From Lepeophtheirus salmonis (lineage: Eukaryota > Arthropoda > Copepoda > Siphonostomatoida > Caligidae): 64,000 nt of DNA. A program made the position numbers and the translations under genes. The stretch spans positions 9,424,001-9,488,000 of the forward strand of contig NC_052134.2 in NCBI RefSeq assembly GCF_016086655.4. The letters run 5' to 3'. Positions 11,594-24,291 of the stretch are shown in pieces (position 1 is the first letter of the stretch; the number at the start of each line of letters is the position of its first letter). The notes below the pieces were generated by a model. The model saw nothing but the letters and a program-made list of their open reading frames with translations, searched no databases and was not told the DNA's origin.

Positions 11594-12632
11594 CAGTGTT
11601 AAAAAAATTAATTTATACAAATACCATAGTATTTCATTGACATACCGGCCATTCAAAAGTCTTTGAACAGATTTTAGTACATTATAATGAAGTTTTTATT
11701 GAACCAATTGTAAAGTTCCGTACAAGTTTGTCCATGAGGATTATTTTTAATATTCAAAAAACGGATGTGGGGGGGGCTAAAGACCTCAATGACCAACCGC
11801 AGTGTGACAAAATAGCCAAATTAAGATCCAAAGACGTGGAAGCAGTCTTCAAGGTCAATTCAAAGATGAACATGACCGTTTTTGCCAAGAGCAATTTCTC
11901 ATAATGTCCAGAGTGGTGAAAAAGGATGGATATGGCTTAGTAAGTCAGACATGTGGAAAGGGCCCCATTATCTCAAAAAGATAAGTTTTGAAGATTATAA
12001 AAAATGATTCTACTGCGTATTTTCAAAATAAGAGGATAAATTCAATCTGTCAATAATTTAAGTATAATGACAATTGTTGATCTCATATGATCACGATGAC
12101 CACGAATAGGTGTAAACTATGTATTTTAGAAGAAAAGAGCGGATCAATGCAGATGCTTAGATCTAACTTCTGGATAAGAAAGTGCGAACTTGGAACAGAG
12201 AACAACATTGTTTTCACTCCAAACGGAGCACCGTTAAGCCCCAGGCTGAGATATAAACTTCTAGACTATTAGGCAATCAACATGGTGTGGCTCTCATCTC
12301 CAGACGCAACCCCATTGGACTACTTTACCTATGCGTGTCTGGAGGATAAGGTATGTGCTACTCTTAACAGGGTGGTCCTGTCTCTAGAGGCTTCCATCAA
12401 GAAGGAGTGAACTAATCTCAAGTATGACTACTTAGTCAAGATCTGTAAGGCATTAAAGCCTAATATTAAGGCAATTATTAGAGATGAGGGCTCACATAAT
12501 GAATAATAATTCTGCCAATAAATGTTTTCAGCGGATTTTGTTAAATAAAAGTCCTCAAAAAACCTCATGTGCAAATATTACTATTAAAATTTTTTTAAAT
12601 GAAATTTGTACCACTAGGTAAGATCAACACTG
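11594..12632 (+). mobile_element. Nearly full-length mariner relic (CATPHRS family, copy 1)
   Basis: The right terminus, reverse complement CAGTGTTGATCTTACCTAGT, closely matches the terminus of the copy at 23395 (CAGGGTCCATTTTATCTAGT), which fixes family and border. A weaker left match CAGTGTTAAAAAAATTAATT begins at 11594. The span of about 1.04 kb keeps most transposase segments in order, so this is one of the two least deleted mariner copies here. TA flanks are no longer clear. Confidence 0.7.
11755..12506 (+). pseudogene. Mariner transposase pseudogene
   Basis: Segments appear in order across shifting frames. They are DVGGAKDLNDQPQCDKIAKL and SKDVEAVFKVNSKMNMTVFA (second helix-turn-helix region), a degraded centre, FWIRKCELGTENNIVFTPNG (second catalytic block), SSPDATPLDYFTYACLEDK (third catalytic block, Asp kept), VCATLNRVVLSLEASIKKE, and finally IRDEGSHNE with TAA at 12504-12506. 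The last 60 residues align well with the minus-strand copy at 23524-23700. Several stops and frameshifts rule out function. Confidence 0.8.
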
Positions 12633-12829
12633 TTGATAACATTAAATGTTTTGTAATTCCATATTTGTCTAGATAAAATGCATGTGTATTCATTTTAAGA
12701 ATTAAACATAATTTTTTTGCAATTCGTAAAATCTTTGATGCCAAAATAACGATTAATTAATCTGAAATACAAAATGCGTAACGTCGTTAAGTATACTTTT
12801 TTCTGCTCTTGGTTATTTCCTGCACTTAC

Positions 12830-12960
12830 AGCAAAAAAAAATATACCGGATTTAAATCATTGGTCATATTCATAAAAGTATTTTTAGCATTTTAATTGAT
12901 ATTTACTACTGCAAAATGGATGGAATAGACAAAAAATGATACAAAGTATAAATGACTTAA
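12830..12960 (-). repeat. Interspersed repeat family A, partial
   Basis: On the minus strand this reads GTCATTTATACTTTGTATCA, then CTATTCCATCCATTTTGC, then ATCAATTAAAATGCTAAAAA and TACTTTTATGA. The same words, in the same order, occur in the longer copies at 13960-14660 and 30180-30860. Confidence 0.6.
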
Positions 12961-13959
12961 TAATAGCCATCGTTTATATGTTTATAATATAATCAAATAC
13001 TACTCAGTTTTAGGGATTCTTTCTTAACCAATTCACTAACCCAGTTAGAAAAAGGATGGTCTCTAAGAAAGTGTTAATAAAAAACAAGTATAAAAAAATT
13101 GAAAGAAAATTGGAAGATTGACAAATTAAATAAGTTACAAAAAAAGTATATAAATATTTTATTCATCATTTAAAGTTAATTTTACAAAAAAATAAGGAAA
13201 GTAGTAAACATATAAATATTTAAAATTAGGTTTTATGATTTACAAAACTCAAAATGATTATATCATTGTACTCGTATGTACAATTGTATATACATTAATA
13301 TTGTACATGAACGTAAAAAAAGAAATAACTAAATCTACAAATTTTGCTTTTTTAAAGGAAAAATAAATATTTATGCAAATACCACGAGATTATTATTATA
13401 TATATATTCTTTATTTTCTTAGTATGGAAATGTGTGTTTGAATATAAATTTACTTTGCGTATTGATGAATAAATTGGAATGTACACGATTTGATTTGTAA
13501 GCAAAATTTTCCCATACGTTTTGGAAAATATACAATATATTTTTACGGATGGATATTCAATTATAAATTAAATATATACAAAATGTATTTCAACAAAATA
13601 TTTTTTGTAGAGTAAGATAAGGTGAGAAATATGCAAAGAATAAAATAAATTGCATTTTTTGCATAAGAATAAATTCAAATTAGTCTTTTATGTATATTCT
13701 TGTGATATGTAAAAAATTTATTTGACAAAAAGAATAAAAGAGAATATGTATATTAGTGGAATATATTGTAGTCTGTTTGCTAATACTATTCAAAAATCAT
13801 ACTTTATTTATTCAACTTTCTAATTTTCTAATCCACAATTAAACACGTTATTTTTTTGGGGTATTTATTTCTAGGTGAGAACAATAACTGTTGTGACATT
13901 TTTTTAAGGTCAATAATTAAACCTGGTTTAACTCTCATTTAGTGGACATACTTGATATA

Positions 13960-14660
13960 ACACGTTTTGTAAACTTTATTTAAAAAAACAAAAAAAAAAC
14001 GTGATATAATAAACGGTTTATAATAATATGATAATTACATCTTTTAAATTTTTTCTTTTGTACAATTACTTCCATTTTGCAATCGCAAATATCAATTGAA
14101 ATGCTAAAAATACTTACAAAAAGATCAAACATACATACAAATTTATTTATAATAAAATGTCCTTTACAATATGAGTTTTGCGTTTCAACAAGATATAGTT
14201 GATTTATTCTTATAGTAAAATCTTGAAATTTTTATTTCTGATCAAAATTTGTTTGAAATATTCATCACTTTATCAAATGTGTGGCAATCAATTTTGATGT
14301 AATATATACAATTATAGCTACAATGTTAAATTTGTAACCATTCTACGCACAGTCCCCATATCGAATAAACAAAAAATCCAAGATCTCAACAACAAAGAAA
14401 TGACTTAATTAAATTAAATTCACTATACTTTGATTCTAAATTACTTAATATACAAATAAATTATAAGGAAAACATTTTTACGAAAACAATTAAGTTAATT
14501 TAAACTGATTTAATGTTTGAGGATTAAAAAAAAAAGTATTGGTGATGAAATATAGATTTTAAAGAACAAAAATATTGTTTTTAAATTCCTGTCTGTATAA
14601 TATCGTAGTTCACTAACGGGGCGCTTAGATGGAATTGCTGAAATTCAGTGTAATATGGTA
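13960..14660 (+). repeat. Interspersed repeat family A, long copy 1
   Basis: It is collinear with 30180-30860. Shared anchors are ATCAATTGAAATGCTAAAAA with TACTT, TTTTGATGTAATATATACA, ATAGCTACAATG, ATTCACTATACTTTGAT, and a closing block TGTATAATATCGTAGTTCAC with TAACGGGGCGCTTA. There is no coding capacity and no recognised termini. The nature of the element is unknown to me; a MITE or the 3' part of a retroelement are both possible. Confidence 0.65.
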
Positions 14661-15797
14661 ACATTTGTATTGTTTCAATTTATTTAATAATAATATAAGT
14701 CGGAAGTTTTTTTTAACAAATTGCATTTGAAGTTATTGCAAAAAAAAAACCTGTTAGCGATAAAATAAAACAAATCAATTATATACAAATAATGAAAAAG
14801 TAATTACATAATTGCAGATTCTTGAAGATCTGCTTTAGAGACAATATTAATATATTTTCAACTTTTACAAAGGAAAGAATCCATACGAGGATGATATTTT
14901 AATGCAATCGATACAATTGACTATAATTATCAGGATTTTTCTTAAATCTAAAGTAAATGAAAACACAGTCTTTAGATAAGTATGTAAATAAGCAATTATT
15001 AAACTGCTTATCTTAAGGCAATAATATTCGACCCTATTTATAACCGATCATGGAAAATCTTTCAGATAAAATGTTTTTCGGGTTACACTTGTGATATGTG
15101 GCCGAATTGACTTAAGAACTATGTAAATAAATTGAAAGAAAAACATACAAAGACTAATTGTTGGCCTTTGAAAGAAAAAATCATGAAAAATCTTTTATTT
15201 TGATCATTTCCTATGAAATTGTACCAAAAAGGGGGAAAAAATTACATAATGTAGATTTTTTAATTAATCTTTTTTTTTCTATGGGAAGTATTTTATTTCA
15301 TAAAAAAAAGGTATCTAAGAGAATGTTGACTCTAACCGTAGTTTTATTATATCCTAATTTGACTGTATATGAAAACTCCATTGTTTACTTATTTGTATTT
15401 AGAATTATTTATATCCTTTTTTATAGAATATAACTCATTATCCCGGGACTTTAAAAATTTTAGCACTTAACCTCGATAAATTTCTGCTCCAAAAAAAAAA
15501 ATATATATATAAATGTTAATATTGCTGATGAAGTAGATCAAATACTATACTTAAAATATATACACTTTAACTATTTATGCTTTAACAAACGCATATGACG
15601 TAAAAACATAGGAGCAAACGAAACACACAAAAAAATGGTTTTTAACCTGTAAAAATATTTCTCCAGATGCAATGATTTTATATAAAATATAATGACACAT
15701 TTGAAATCAGCAAAACATTTTGCAAAAATAACATTTTAAATATGTGGATTATTGATATTTCCATTAAAAAAGTTGCTTTAAGTCTATCAAAAGGGTA

Positions 15798-16357
15798 CAA
15801 GGCTTTAACATGAAACCGATGCTTGCCTGTAACGGTCATTTTGATATTATGTAACTATCTGACAACGTTTACAACAACAGGGAGATTTCAAAATCAGTGT
15901 GTCTCAAATGTGACTGGTGAACCAATTTGTACAACAACAATACTTACCACATTTTCATGTCTCAAACAGGTTACTGAAATAGCTGAGTGAGCACTTCCTT
16001 GGGAAGGAAATATCTCTGCCTAGGAGTCCCAATCTTAACCTGATACATTAATTTGAATAAGGATACGTTGAATCTAAAATAAATCGAACCATTTCATGCT
16101 ATCAAGGACTCTCTGATTGTCTCCATCAAGGAAATAATGACTAAACATGCCAAAGAACTACTTTGTCAACGCTTTCTCCTCCTACTGGGTCCGAATCAAG
16201 GGGCGTGATTAATATTGTAGGTGGATACATTAAATGAGCTCTTTCTCAACGTTCATATGTACAATTCAAGCCAATTTTTAAGTAAATCCACCATAAATGT
16301 GGCCTCAATTACATTATTGATTTTTGAAAAATGCACCGATTTGATCTTAACACCCTG
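15798..16357 (+). mobile_element. Short mariner derivative, same family as 300-775
   Basis: The termini CAAGGCTTTAACATGAAACC (15798) and, reverse-complemented, CAGGGTGTTAAGATCAAATC (16357) both continue as GATGC / GGTGCA and are flanked by TA. At 560 bp it is heavily shortened. Remnant coding includes the MPKNYFVNAFSS region just before the C-terminus, interrupted by stops. DNA from 15880 to 16270 parallels 340-700, including the shared word CTGATTGTCTCCATCAA. Confidence 0.85.
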
Positions 16358-16495
16358 TACAATAATCAAAAATTGAACACAGAAATACTCAAAAACCAAA
16401 TTTGATAGCAAAAAACTAGTTGCAGATCAGCTTGTCTAGAACTCATAGAGTTATTATAACTTTGTTGTTTTAGTCGATAAAAATATTTCCTGGTC

Positions 16496-16584
16496 TTAAG
16501 GGTATGTGATACACGGGTTGCCACATTTATTTGGAGTTTTCGTGCCTTTAGGGGGAAATGGCTATCCCGTCTACGTACCCTTAA
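16496..16584. repeat. Small TTAA-bordered foldback
   Basis: TTAAGGGTATGTGATACACG at the left pairs with the reverse complement of the right end, TTAAGGGTACGTAGACGGG. About 80 bp lie between the two TTAA words. The internal word GGGTTGCCACATTTAT resembles GGGTTACCACATCTAT in the terminal repeat of the element at 33437-33592, so the two may be related. A TTAA target is the piggyBac habit, but no transposase is here to confirm that. Confidence 0.45.
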
Positions 16585-16599
16585 GGCCCGTATACTTCA

Positions 16600-17335
16600 A
16601 CCATGAAGTAAAAATCACTATCAACTATGTTTATAGAACATTAAATTAATTATATGTTAAACAATTTTACTTCAATATTGAATGAGTAATTTAAATTATT
16701 TTCTTTATCTCCTGCATCCATATAATTCAATAAATTGCTTAATACTTTTTAAAAGATTATAACAATGACAACTTAGACAGCTTAAAATTACAGCGTTCTT
16801 GTAATTGTAGTTTGCAAACTTAATCTTTAAAATAAACTTTAATATAATTTCCTTTGTACTAAAAGAACGTATTTGAGAACGTGAAATTTAAATTTATAAT
16901 CATTTTTTTGAATATAAAGATTAATTTTATGAGAGAAAGAAAATAAAAGTGGATGATGGGAATTTATTGATCATTTTTCAAATTTTCATATAACAGATAA
17001 ATCCTAATCACGCAGTAATAAAAAATAAAGTAGAATTGTATATCGATTTCGATGAACAACATAAACTTTTCATCACTTTTTCTAGTGTAAATTTCCAGCC
17101 ACATTTACCAACCGTAAATTAAATAATTGAAAAATTCGTAACCTGTGTTCTAATAAAAGTTTGTTTATGTAATAATGAGATATTTGAGTGTGAGTTTCTA
17201 TACGCATTGGAGCCAAATAAACAGAATTTGTTTTAATGGTCCTTTAATTGGTCAAATGGAACTGCATTGACTAAGTATATGTAAACATTTTATTATTATA
17301 TTTACTGCATCTGACGTACAAATATTCTTTGAAAT
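16600..17335. other. A/T-rich DNA, nothing recognised
   Basis: No coding-like frame or repeat was identified in this stretch. Confidence 0.5.
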
Positions 17336-17339
17336 TTAT

Positions 17340-17450
17340 AATCATATATGTGAAGTATATTTCCTTCCCTAGGAATGAACGAGTTACGGACCTATGAGTT
17401 GAAGATAATAATTTCTTCAGAGCACGTTATCCATTAAACTACGTTGTTCT
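17340..17450 (-). repeat. tRNA-like SINE, copy 1
   Basis: The minus strand begins GTAGTTTAATGGATAACG, which resembles the start of an arginine-type tRNA including an RNA polymerase III A box. It continues through a degraded B-box region (GGTCCGTAACTCGTTC) to a 3' segment CCTAGGGAAGGAAATATAC. The same order and 3' segment occur at 58765-58866 and more loosely at 41865-41955. It is too degraded to be a working tRNA gene. Confidence 0.5.
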
Positions 17451-17519
17451 ACCGAGATTAATATTTTATTTGATAAATGTTTGCAAGAAAAAGTCAATTT
17501 ACAAATGACCTTTTATATA

Positions 17520-18056
17520 TTAAATGCGAATGTCTGTGGGGGTATGTATGTGTCCTGGATTAACGGAAAACCCAATGTATTAATCTTGCTGAAATTTTTC
17601 ATGTAGACTCTTTAGGTCCAGAAACTGTTCTGTTAATAGTTTTTTGGTCTTCAATGCCATGGCGGCCCTCAAATAGAATTTTTCTATAAACAATTTTTTT
17701 GACAAACAAACTATTATTATATATAAAACAAAAAATAAAGACTGTAAAGATATCAGAACTATTCTTGCTGCATGCTCGAATGTTTTTTTCATTGTTTTTC
17801 TAAAATTAAATAATAAGATTTAGATAATATAATACAGGATTTTTGACCATAATATGATAGTTCAGTTAACACAATTCAGTGGCACGTGCTTGAATATTTC
17901 TTCTTATCTAAGCTTGATAATCTCCTTAAAAAAGTGTAAGAAAATACATAAATCATGAAACGAGAATAACTGTCTAAATTTTATGGTCTTAATTCTTTGT
18001 TTTTGAAGCAAAAGAGTTATATTTAATTTCTTAATGCCCCGGGCAACGTTGGGCAA
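17520..18056 (+). mobile_element. Second Helitron-like piece (weak)
   Basis: The start has GTCTGTGGGGGTATGTATGT and the end has CCCCGGGCAACGTTGGGCAA followed by CCTACTCAA. This parallels the GGGCAACGCCGGGTACACAT, ACTCTAGTT end at 8666-8696. The minus frame at 17580-17792 inside it resembles nothing known and is probably chance. Confidence 0.3.
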
Positions 18057-18059
18057 ACC

Positions 18060-21000
18060 TACTCAATTTATAAATGAAATACAAATCGGTTTTTTTTCAT
18101 ATATATATGACACTGCAAATATATCAAAGGAATGTTCTTTGTCATCAAATGGGGAGGTGGGAAAATTATTAATATTTTTGTTTTAAAAACTTTGCATATA
18201 GTTATTAACTTTTTATTATATGTATACCATTGTCAGATTCGTAATAGGATAAAAAATACAATAGAATAAAGCGTTTCTCAAATCAATACATTAATTCAAT
18301 TAATTGTTAAACAGATATTAGGAGACAATAAAAGAATTATACATTATAATCTAGGCTTATATAAGTCCTTAATATGGTATTGTGTTTGTTATTAGTCATT
18401 TAAAGACATCTTAAATTTAAGGAACATCCTCTAGAAGGCATTATTTTTACTATCATTATAGTTAAGAATCTCAGTGTACAGATCCAATTAGTTTTTGTAA
18501 AACTTTAAACATCTATTATGCAAAATAATAGTTTGCCAATATTATTAATTTAAGACTGATTAATTTAACTTTAAAAATCCAGAACCATCTCATCAATAAT
18601 AAATTATAACTAAAAGTAAACCGATGCATTAGCATCGGCAAGAATCCACATTTATTTTAAGTATGGGATTCGGTTAACATAATCGTCTTAATACTGCCAA
18701 TTTCACCGATACTTATGCAATATGCATAATTATTTATATGGATAATATGACTTATTTAAGCTCTTTTTGGAGATAAAAGTATGGTTACAAATGAATAAAT
18801 AGCTAAAATAGACAGCGTCCTTCAAACAAACTCAAAAAAATAAAAGAAATGAATGAAGTAAATTACATAAAAGGATTATACATATTGGCAGGTATCTACA
18901 GAAATGCACTTGAAAGTAAAATATTTAAAAATAACCCCATTTTTAATGCCCATAAAATTGAATTGTATCATGAGTCGTTCAAAAAGTCCGTGACGGTAGA
19001 AGTTGGGATGAAACCATTAAGAAACTTTTCTAATTTATGGTATTGTTCTATGTTTCTTGAATAATATTGTTTATAACAGAACTGAAATCGAGTTCATATC
19101 TTTTGAGTCATGTTCTATTCATCAGTACCCGTCGTCACGGTCCATTAAAAAGACATGAGTCCGGACTAGAGCACTAATTTATATATAATTCAATTCCGAG
19201 GGTGGGCCATCTGATTTCATTTGGGCTGAAATAGTTAAAGAATAGAAAAAAGCATATTACTAATGTCGCAAGTACTTTTTGTTTATCAATGAGGCAGTTG
19301 AAATTAGATCAGAGGGGAGGAGTGAGGAGACTGACTTTAAATATCTAACAAAAGAGAGGCATCAAACTCCCTAATATGACCCAGATGAAGACTTTTTATG
19401 TATTTTCCTAAATAGACCACTAAGTAGTAAGCTGAGAGGCGATGAGAGCTGCAGCAATTTATAATTACTTAGGCCATGGATCTGATTGCCGCTGAATATT
19501 TTACATGTGCGTTTACACAACTTGAGAAATATTATAGTTAACTTTGATTCAGGCCCAAGTTTTAGGAATGTCTTACTTGAAAGATGTCTAAAATGTTATT
19601 TTTTTATTAGAACATAATATGCTTTTATTAAAGATAGATTAAATAGTACCTGATTAAAAATATAATAAATTGAAGTAAAGTTTTATTAATATAGATGTAA
19701 AACGTCTTCCTCAAAATTTTTTTCCATATTTTGCCGAAATTAAAATTCGAGGAAAGCCTTAACAAAGTTTAAATTTTATATGTAGATGGGATTAAATTTT
19801 GCATCCATATTATATTTATTTTATAATATCTATAAAAATGTCACGTTTTGCAAATTTTTTATGTACTTTTATTTATTTAAAAAACCACCTTTCAGTTGTT
19901 TTCATAACGCTATTTTCGAGGATTAATACAATTGTGTGAAAAGAAATTATTTAAATTTTTTCACAAGAAATTAACAATCAAAATAGGAAACTATAATAAA
20001 ACTTACAAACATACCCAAACAGCTACATACAATATAAATATATTTTTTCCACATTATATTAGAAATTACTCAAATAAAGAGTATAGTTCGCTACAAAACT
20101 TTAGTTCGAAGAGTAAATATTTGTACTCAATATTGAAATGAATGTTGACTATTAATTTTCTATTTTGCAAAAAAGCACAATTATATCTACTTTTTATAAG
20201 TTTACAATATATGTACTGGACTAAAGAACAAAAAGCATTTGTTTCACTTGTATTTGTTTTTTTCTCAATCTTTCATGACTTTTTTCTTAAAACTTCAGGA
20301 AAACTCATCGAAGATTAGACATTTACGCAGATATTTTATTGTGAACCTTTTTTGTCAAATCAAAAATGTCGAAAGAGCACAACAGAAAATCCCATATTGA
20401 AACATTTTTTCATGATGGAAGCCAAAATTTAAGGGGGTTAAATTTAGGCTTCACCCAGGAAAAAATATTTCAATATGAGTTCTTTGTTGTGTTTTTTCAA
20501 AATTTTGCTTTGAAATAAGCTGTCAAAGACGTCCCACTGAAAAATTCGATTGTGTTTACTTAGCATCTTAGATGATAGGTTTATACAAAAAAAAAAATTA
20601 TCTGCATTTTCTACGTCGTGCTGTTCTTGATGAAGTCACATTGTTATTCTTTTCCCAGTTACATCTGGTGAATGATTACTTTACATACCTGCGTAATATA
20701 AAAAGTAATCATATTCAAAGCTTTTCTTATCTTGACTTTTTTTTTTCGCAGAAAAATCTTTACAATTTTTTTATCAATTATTTTTTCTTCACATTTTTTC
20801 CTTTCTTATAAAATGTTTTAATATATGTATATTGTATATAAACTTAATATATTCCATACATGTAATGGTTCAATTGGAATATAATTTGTGGTGGTACATG
20901 GTCTATAGCATTTTCCTTCCCCTTTCCCCCGTTCCACTTTTTCCTCAGTCAATTTTTTCAATCAATGATTGTATGTTATGATTAAGAATAATTTGTTTAG

Positions 21001-21130
21001 TAATTGGGGTTGGTAGGAAATTTTTGTGGAGGAGACATATCTTCTTATCATTGTAATTGTGCTATTATTTATGAAATTGCATTGTTTAAGCAATAGCCTT
21101 GAACAACACATAGAACATGGCTGCCTTTTA
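18060..21130. other. Mostly A/T-rich DNA with two small inverted repeats
   Basis: A perfect hairpin CCGATGCATTAGCATCGG sits at 18621-18638 and shares the GCATCGG word with the foldback at 32744-33048. A loose inverted repeat pairs ATGAGTCGTTCAAAAAGTCC (from 18971) with the GTCACGGTCCATTAAAAAGA region (19133-19170). Frames at 18849, 19932 and 20572 are A/T-driven and unrecognised. Confidence 0.4.
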
Positions 21131-21135
21131 CAAAT

Positions 21136-21267
21136 GTCGATGCCTTGAAGGCCGTTATCACGGAGGAGTAAAACAACTTGTTCTCGGACTTCATCAAAGC
21201 CAACTGTGCTTCTGTTTGTCCCCGTATTGAAGCCATCATTCAGAATGGAGGGACACATGTAAAATAA
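21136..21267 (+). pseudogene. Mariner transposase C-terminal fragment
   Basis: The plus strand reads VDALKAVITEE, a stop where family members have a residue before the Trp-like position, then NNLFSDFIKANCASVCPRIE, AIIQNGGTHVK and TAA at 21265-21267. This is the standard mariner end (RIEAIIxxGGxHVK). Only the last 43 codons survive; no third catalytic block can be found upstream, so the copy is 5' truncated. The 119-codon minus frame (20962-21321) over the same DNA is a shadow. The fragment opens a cluster of four relics up to 25.5 kb. Confidence 0.8.
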
Positions 21268-22033
21268 AAAGTGTAAAAATTGTTGAATTACCAAAATAAA
21301 ATTTAAAAAAAGCACAGCCAAAACGGACTCTTGGAAAATCAGGATAAAGTCAAACTCTGTTATAATTGTAGTGCACGATAATTGTAATTTAAATTTTGTT
21401 GCTTTATTTTTTATTTATGTTGAAGAAAAAAGGTATGTTTCAATTCTATCCTCTACTATAATAAAAAGCAACTCATTGGTTTATAATATGAGGTACTAAA
21501 CATACTGAAATTCTTAGTACACATTACATAAAATATTACTTTAAAGAAGATTCATAATATGAAGAATTGTTTACTTAAAGAAATACAAATGGCTTTTTTT
21601 GGTAATTTTGCAAACAATTACTTAAAAATAGCTTACTCAAAAATGTATAAAATTTGTAGTAATAATAACTATATATTTGTCAAATAATGAACTTGTATTT
21701 GTAGCTTTCAATATCCATTATACCCTACGTAATTAGACTGTCAATTATGTATAAAAACTGTGTTTGATGAAACACGCTCAAATATATTTAAGACATAATG
21801 TAGCTCAATAAATGTTTATAAAATAATTAACAACTAAGCTAATAAAGTATTTAGAGTGAGTGAAAACTTTCGGGATACAAAGGCTTTATTGTACATACAT
21901 ACATACATTAGCAAATCAATCAAGTGTCATGTAATGAAAATTAATCATATTGCGAGTACCAGCTAATATGATTAAAATTATAACGTTTGTCACTAACAAG
22001 TGACTGAATACTTTTGAGGGAAAGTGAGAACTA

Positions 22034-22853
22034 CAAGGTTGTTCAGATAAATCTGAACTACCTTTAACAGCATCTTAATGAATAACGGAAGCAATTAGAT
22101 GTTTGAAATTTTAATACAACAGAAAAAAATCGTTGAATTTGTTTGGCATTTTCGCCAGTTATTCGCTCGATACGAGGATTAAAGGATTTGCAGCCTTCAC
22201 ATCATACGCAGGGGAGACTTTGTTCCGACTCTTGATGATGAAGGCCTTCAAGGAGGGTATGCTGTTTTGTGAATTGAACGAATCCTCTCCCTAAAAAAAG
22301 TAATCCATGGGATTCATATAGGGGGAGTTGCAAGACTAGCTGTTGGGATGTATAAATGACACTTTCTCTTCTTTGAACAAATTTTGGTTCTTGCAAACCT
22401 TATCAGAGGGATCGAGTCTTGTTGAAATAGGTACTGGATACCATTGGCTTAAGCATTCATCCATGGTATCAATTGGCAACAACAGAGACAGTAAGATTTC
22501 ATCTTTTTGCTTTTTGGCCAGAGCGTTAAATGGAGTCCCAGTAGATTACACAAAGGAAAGTTTCAGGCCTACAAGGAATATAAGAGTGTTTTTTTATTAC
22601 TCCAGGACTTGTGGGGTTTTCCTTTTAATTTGGGTCTCCTCCTTCTAGTAGTTATATACGTTGTAAAAGCAAATTCGAGGATGGTGTTCCTCCGGGTCTC
22701 CTACATTTAAAACTTGTTTTGAATAAAAAGTTTCGCAACTCACTTAAAGCTAAGGTTCTACCTCTACTTTTATATTGAAATAACCAAGATAAATGTTTTC
22801 CTTATTGTTCAGGATGTAGTTTAATATGGTCTGGATTTACCTGAACGATCCTG
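22034..22853 (-). mobile_element. Mariner relic with TIRs and TA flanks
   Basis: The left end CAAGGTTGTTCAGATAAATC and the reverse-complemented right end CAGGATCGTTCAGGTAAATC are near-identical. Both are flanked by TA (22032-22033, 22854-22855). The minus strand contains, across shifting frames, a second-block region (PVPISTRLDPSDKVCKNQNL), the third block as CNSPYMNPMDYFF, and a C-terminus EGCKSFNPRIERITGENAK. The catalytic Asp of SPDLNP is a Tyr here. The three forward frames between 22343 and 22710 are shadows of this minus-strand gene. Confidence 0.85.
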
Positions 22854-23394
22854 TAGGTCACAATATATGCACATTTTGTAAATCCCTTGAAAAAAGAAAT
22901 TAGTTTCTTAAGTGGTGTGATCAAAGATATTTATGTTTTATTTTATTACGTAATATGATTTTATTATGCAAACTTTTTCTCCCACGATATCAATGTTTTG
23001 GTGTCGGTTCTGGTAACCAAATTTTTCAGAAAAGAAATAGTAGTACGAGCTCCGGCTTATAATGCAAATTAAGTGAAGGTATAATGCAAAAACAATTTTG
23101 AGCTCTTCCTCCTAACTTTTTACGTTATCTGAGCCCCTAGACGTAGGGGTATAGTCAAAGGGTGGTCAATTGAGTTTTCAAGCTCATACAGGACTCCATA
23201 ACGGCAATCATCCAGGCTGAGTGTGTAAACGTTCTTGAGACGATGTGCGTTTCAGCTGCAAGTCCATTACAATGCATTTCAGCTGATTGTTCAGAGCAAG
23301 CACATTATATAAGACATTGTCTAATTATAGGACAATATTAAATCTGTTAAAAAATATTTATACAATTTATATTGTAAACTATAATCTGTACGTA

Positions 23395-24291
23395 CAGGGT
23401 CCATTTTATCTAGTGCTATACATTTGATTATTTTCAATTTTTCAAGAGTAAAACATAAACAAAATGTTTTGTAATAACATTAATTTATCAAAATCATATG
23501 CAAATGATTTCTAGGCACAACTTTTATTCAATATGTGAGCCCTCAGCAAAAGTAACTGCCTCAATTCGAGGCCTAAATCCTTTGCAGCCCTTGACTATGT
23601 TCTCAGACTCGAGCTTGGTCTACTCTTTCTTGACGGATGCCTCTAGATACAGGACACTTCTGTGGGGAGTAGCACACACCCTTTTCTCCATACGCACCTA
23701 AATACAGTAGTCCAAGGGGTTACTGTTTGCAGAGGAGGGCAGTCACATTTTGACATCCCAAAAGTCCGGATATTAGTCTTTCAGGAAGGCCTGGGTCTTA
23801 GCATTGCAATGACACATGCTTCGTCTAGAGTGAAAACATAGTTGTTCTCTGGCCAATGGTATCACTTTCTTTACAGAAGTTCAATGTAAGCATCTACATT
23901 GAGCCCCTCCTTCTTCTCCATAAAAATGGAAGGGTAGACTTCATATTACCCAAGACCATTGTTTTGGCAGGATTCTTTGTTCTGAAGTCATTTCTTACTG
24001 AAGCTGAGACGTTGTCTGGAGATTTGGTTGGGGTTTAACGGCTCTTCTGTTTATTCCTAGCGGTATCAACAGTAAAAAAAATTTCACCAGAAAAGAGCAA
24101 ATCTTGGGAGAAAATTTAGAATCTTTTTGACCTTTTCAGCTTGCTCTTTTCAGAAATGAAATATATTGTTGTCCTCCTGCGTGATTTTGTACCAATTTCA
24201 TACCGGATTGAAAGTAATAAAATATGTACCACTAGATAAGATCAGCCGGTTATAATTTTTTTTTATGTGCCTCTAATTCTAGAGCTCCCTG
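23395..24291 (-). mobile_element. Mariner relic (CATPHRS family, copy 2)
   Basis: The left terminus CAGGGTCCATTTTATCTAGT follows a TA at 23393-23394. A matching terminus GGCTGATCTTATCTAGTGGT (reverse complement) lies at 24225-24250. About 40 bp further right, a second CAGGG word precedes TA at 24292-24293, so the right border is ambiguous between about 24250 and 24291. The minus strand carries most of a transposase lacking the N-terminal helix-turn-helix. Confidence 0.8.
23524..24140 (-). pseudogene. Mariner transposase with catalytic residues lost
   Basis: In order on the minus strand are LFSGEIFFTVDT (first catalytic block; FSDE in the family, so Asp is now Gly), PIFMEKKEGLNVDAYIELL equivalents across a frameshift, NYVFTLDEACVIAML (second block, Asp kept), LPSSANSNPLDYCI (third block; SPDLNP in the family, Asp now Asn), MEKRVCATPHRSVLYLEASV, and KGCKGFRPRIEAVTFAEGSH ending with TAA read at 23524-23526. 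Two of three catalytic Asp residues are substituted, besides stops and frameshifts. The forward frames at 23498-23701 and 23856-24038 are shadows. Confidence 0.85.

Noticed and set aside
20962..21321. 119-codon minus frame
   Set aside because: Antisense to the + strand mariner C-terminus ending at 21267.
22343..22710. Forward frames of 101 and 67 codons
   Set aside because: They are antisense to a mariner transposase that is clearly on the minus strand.
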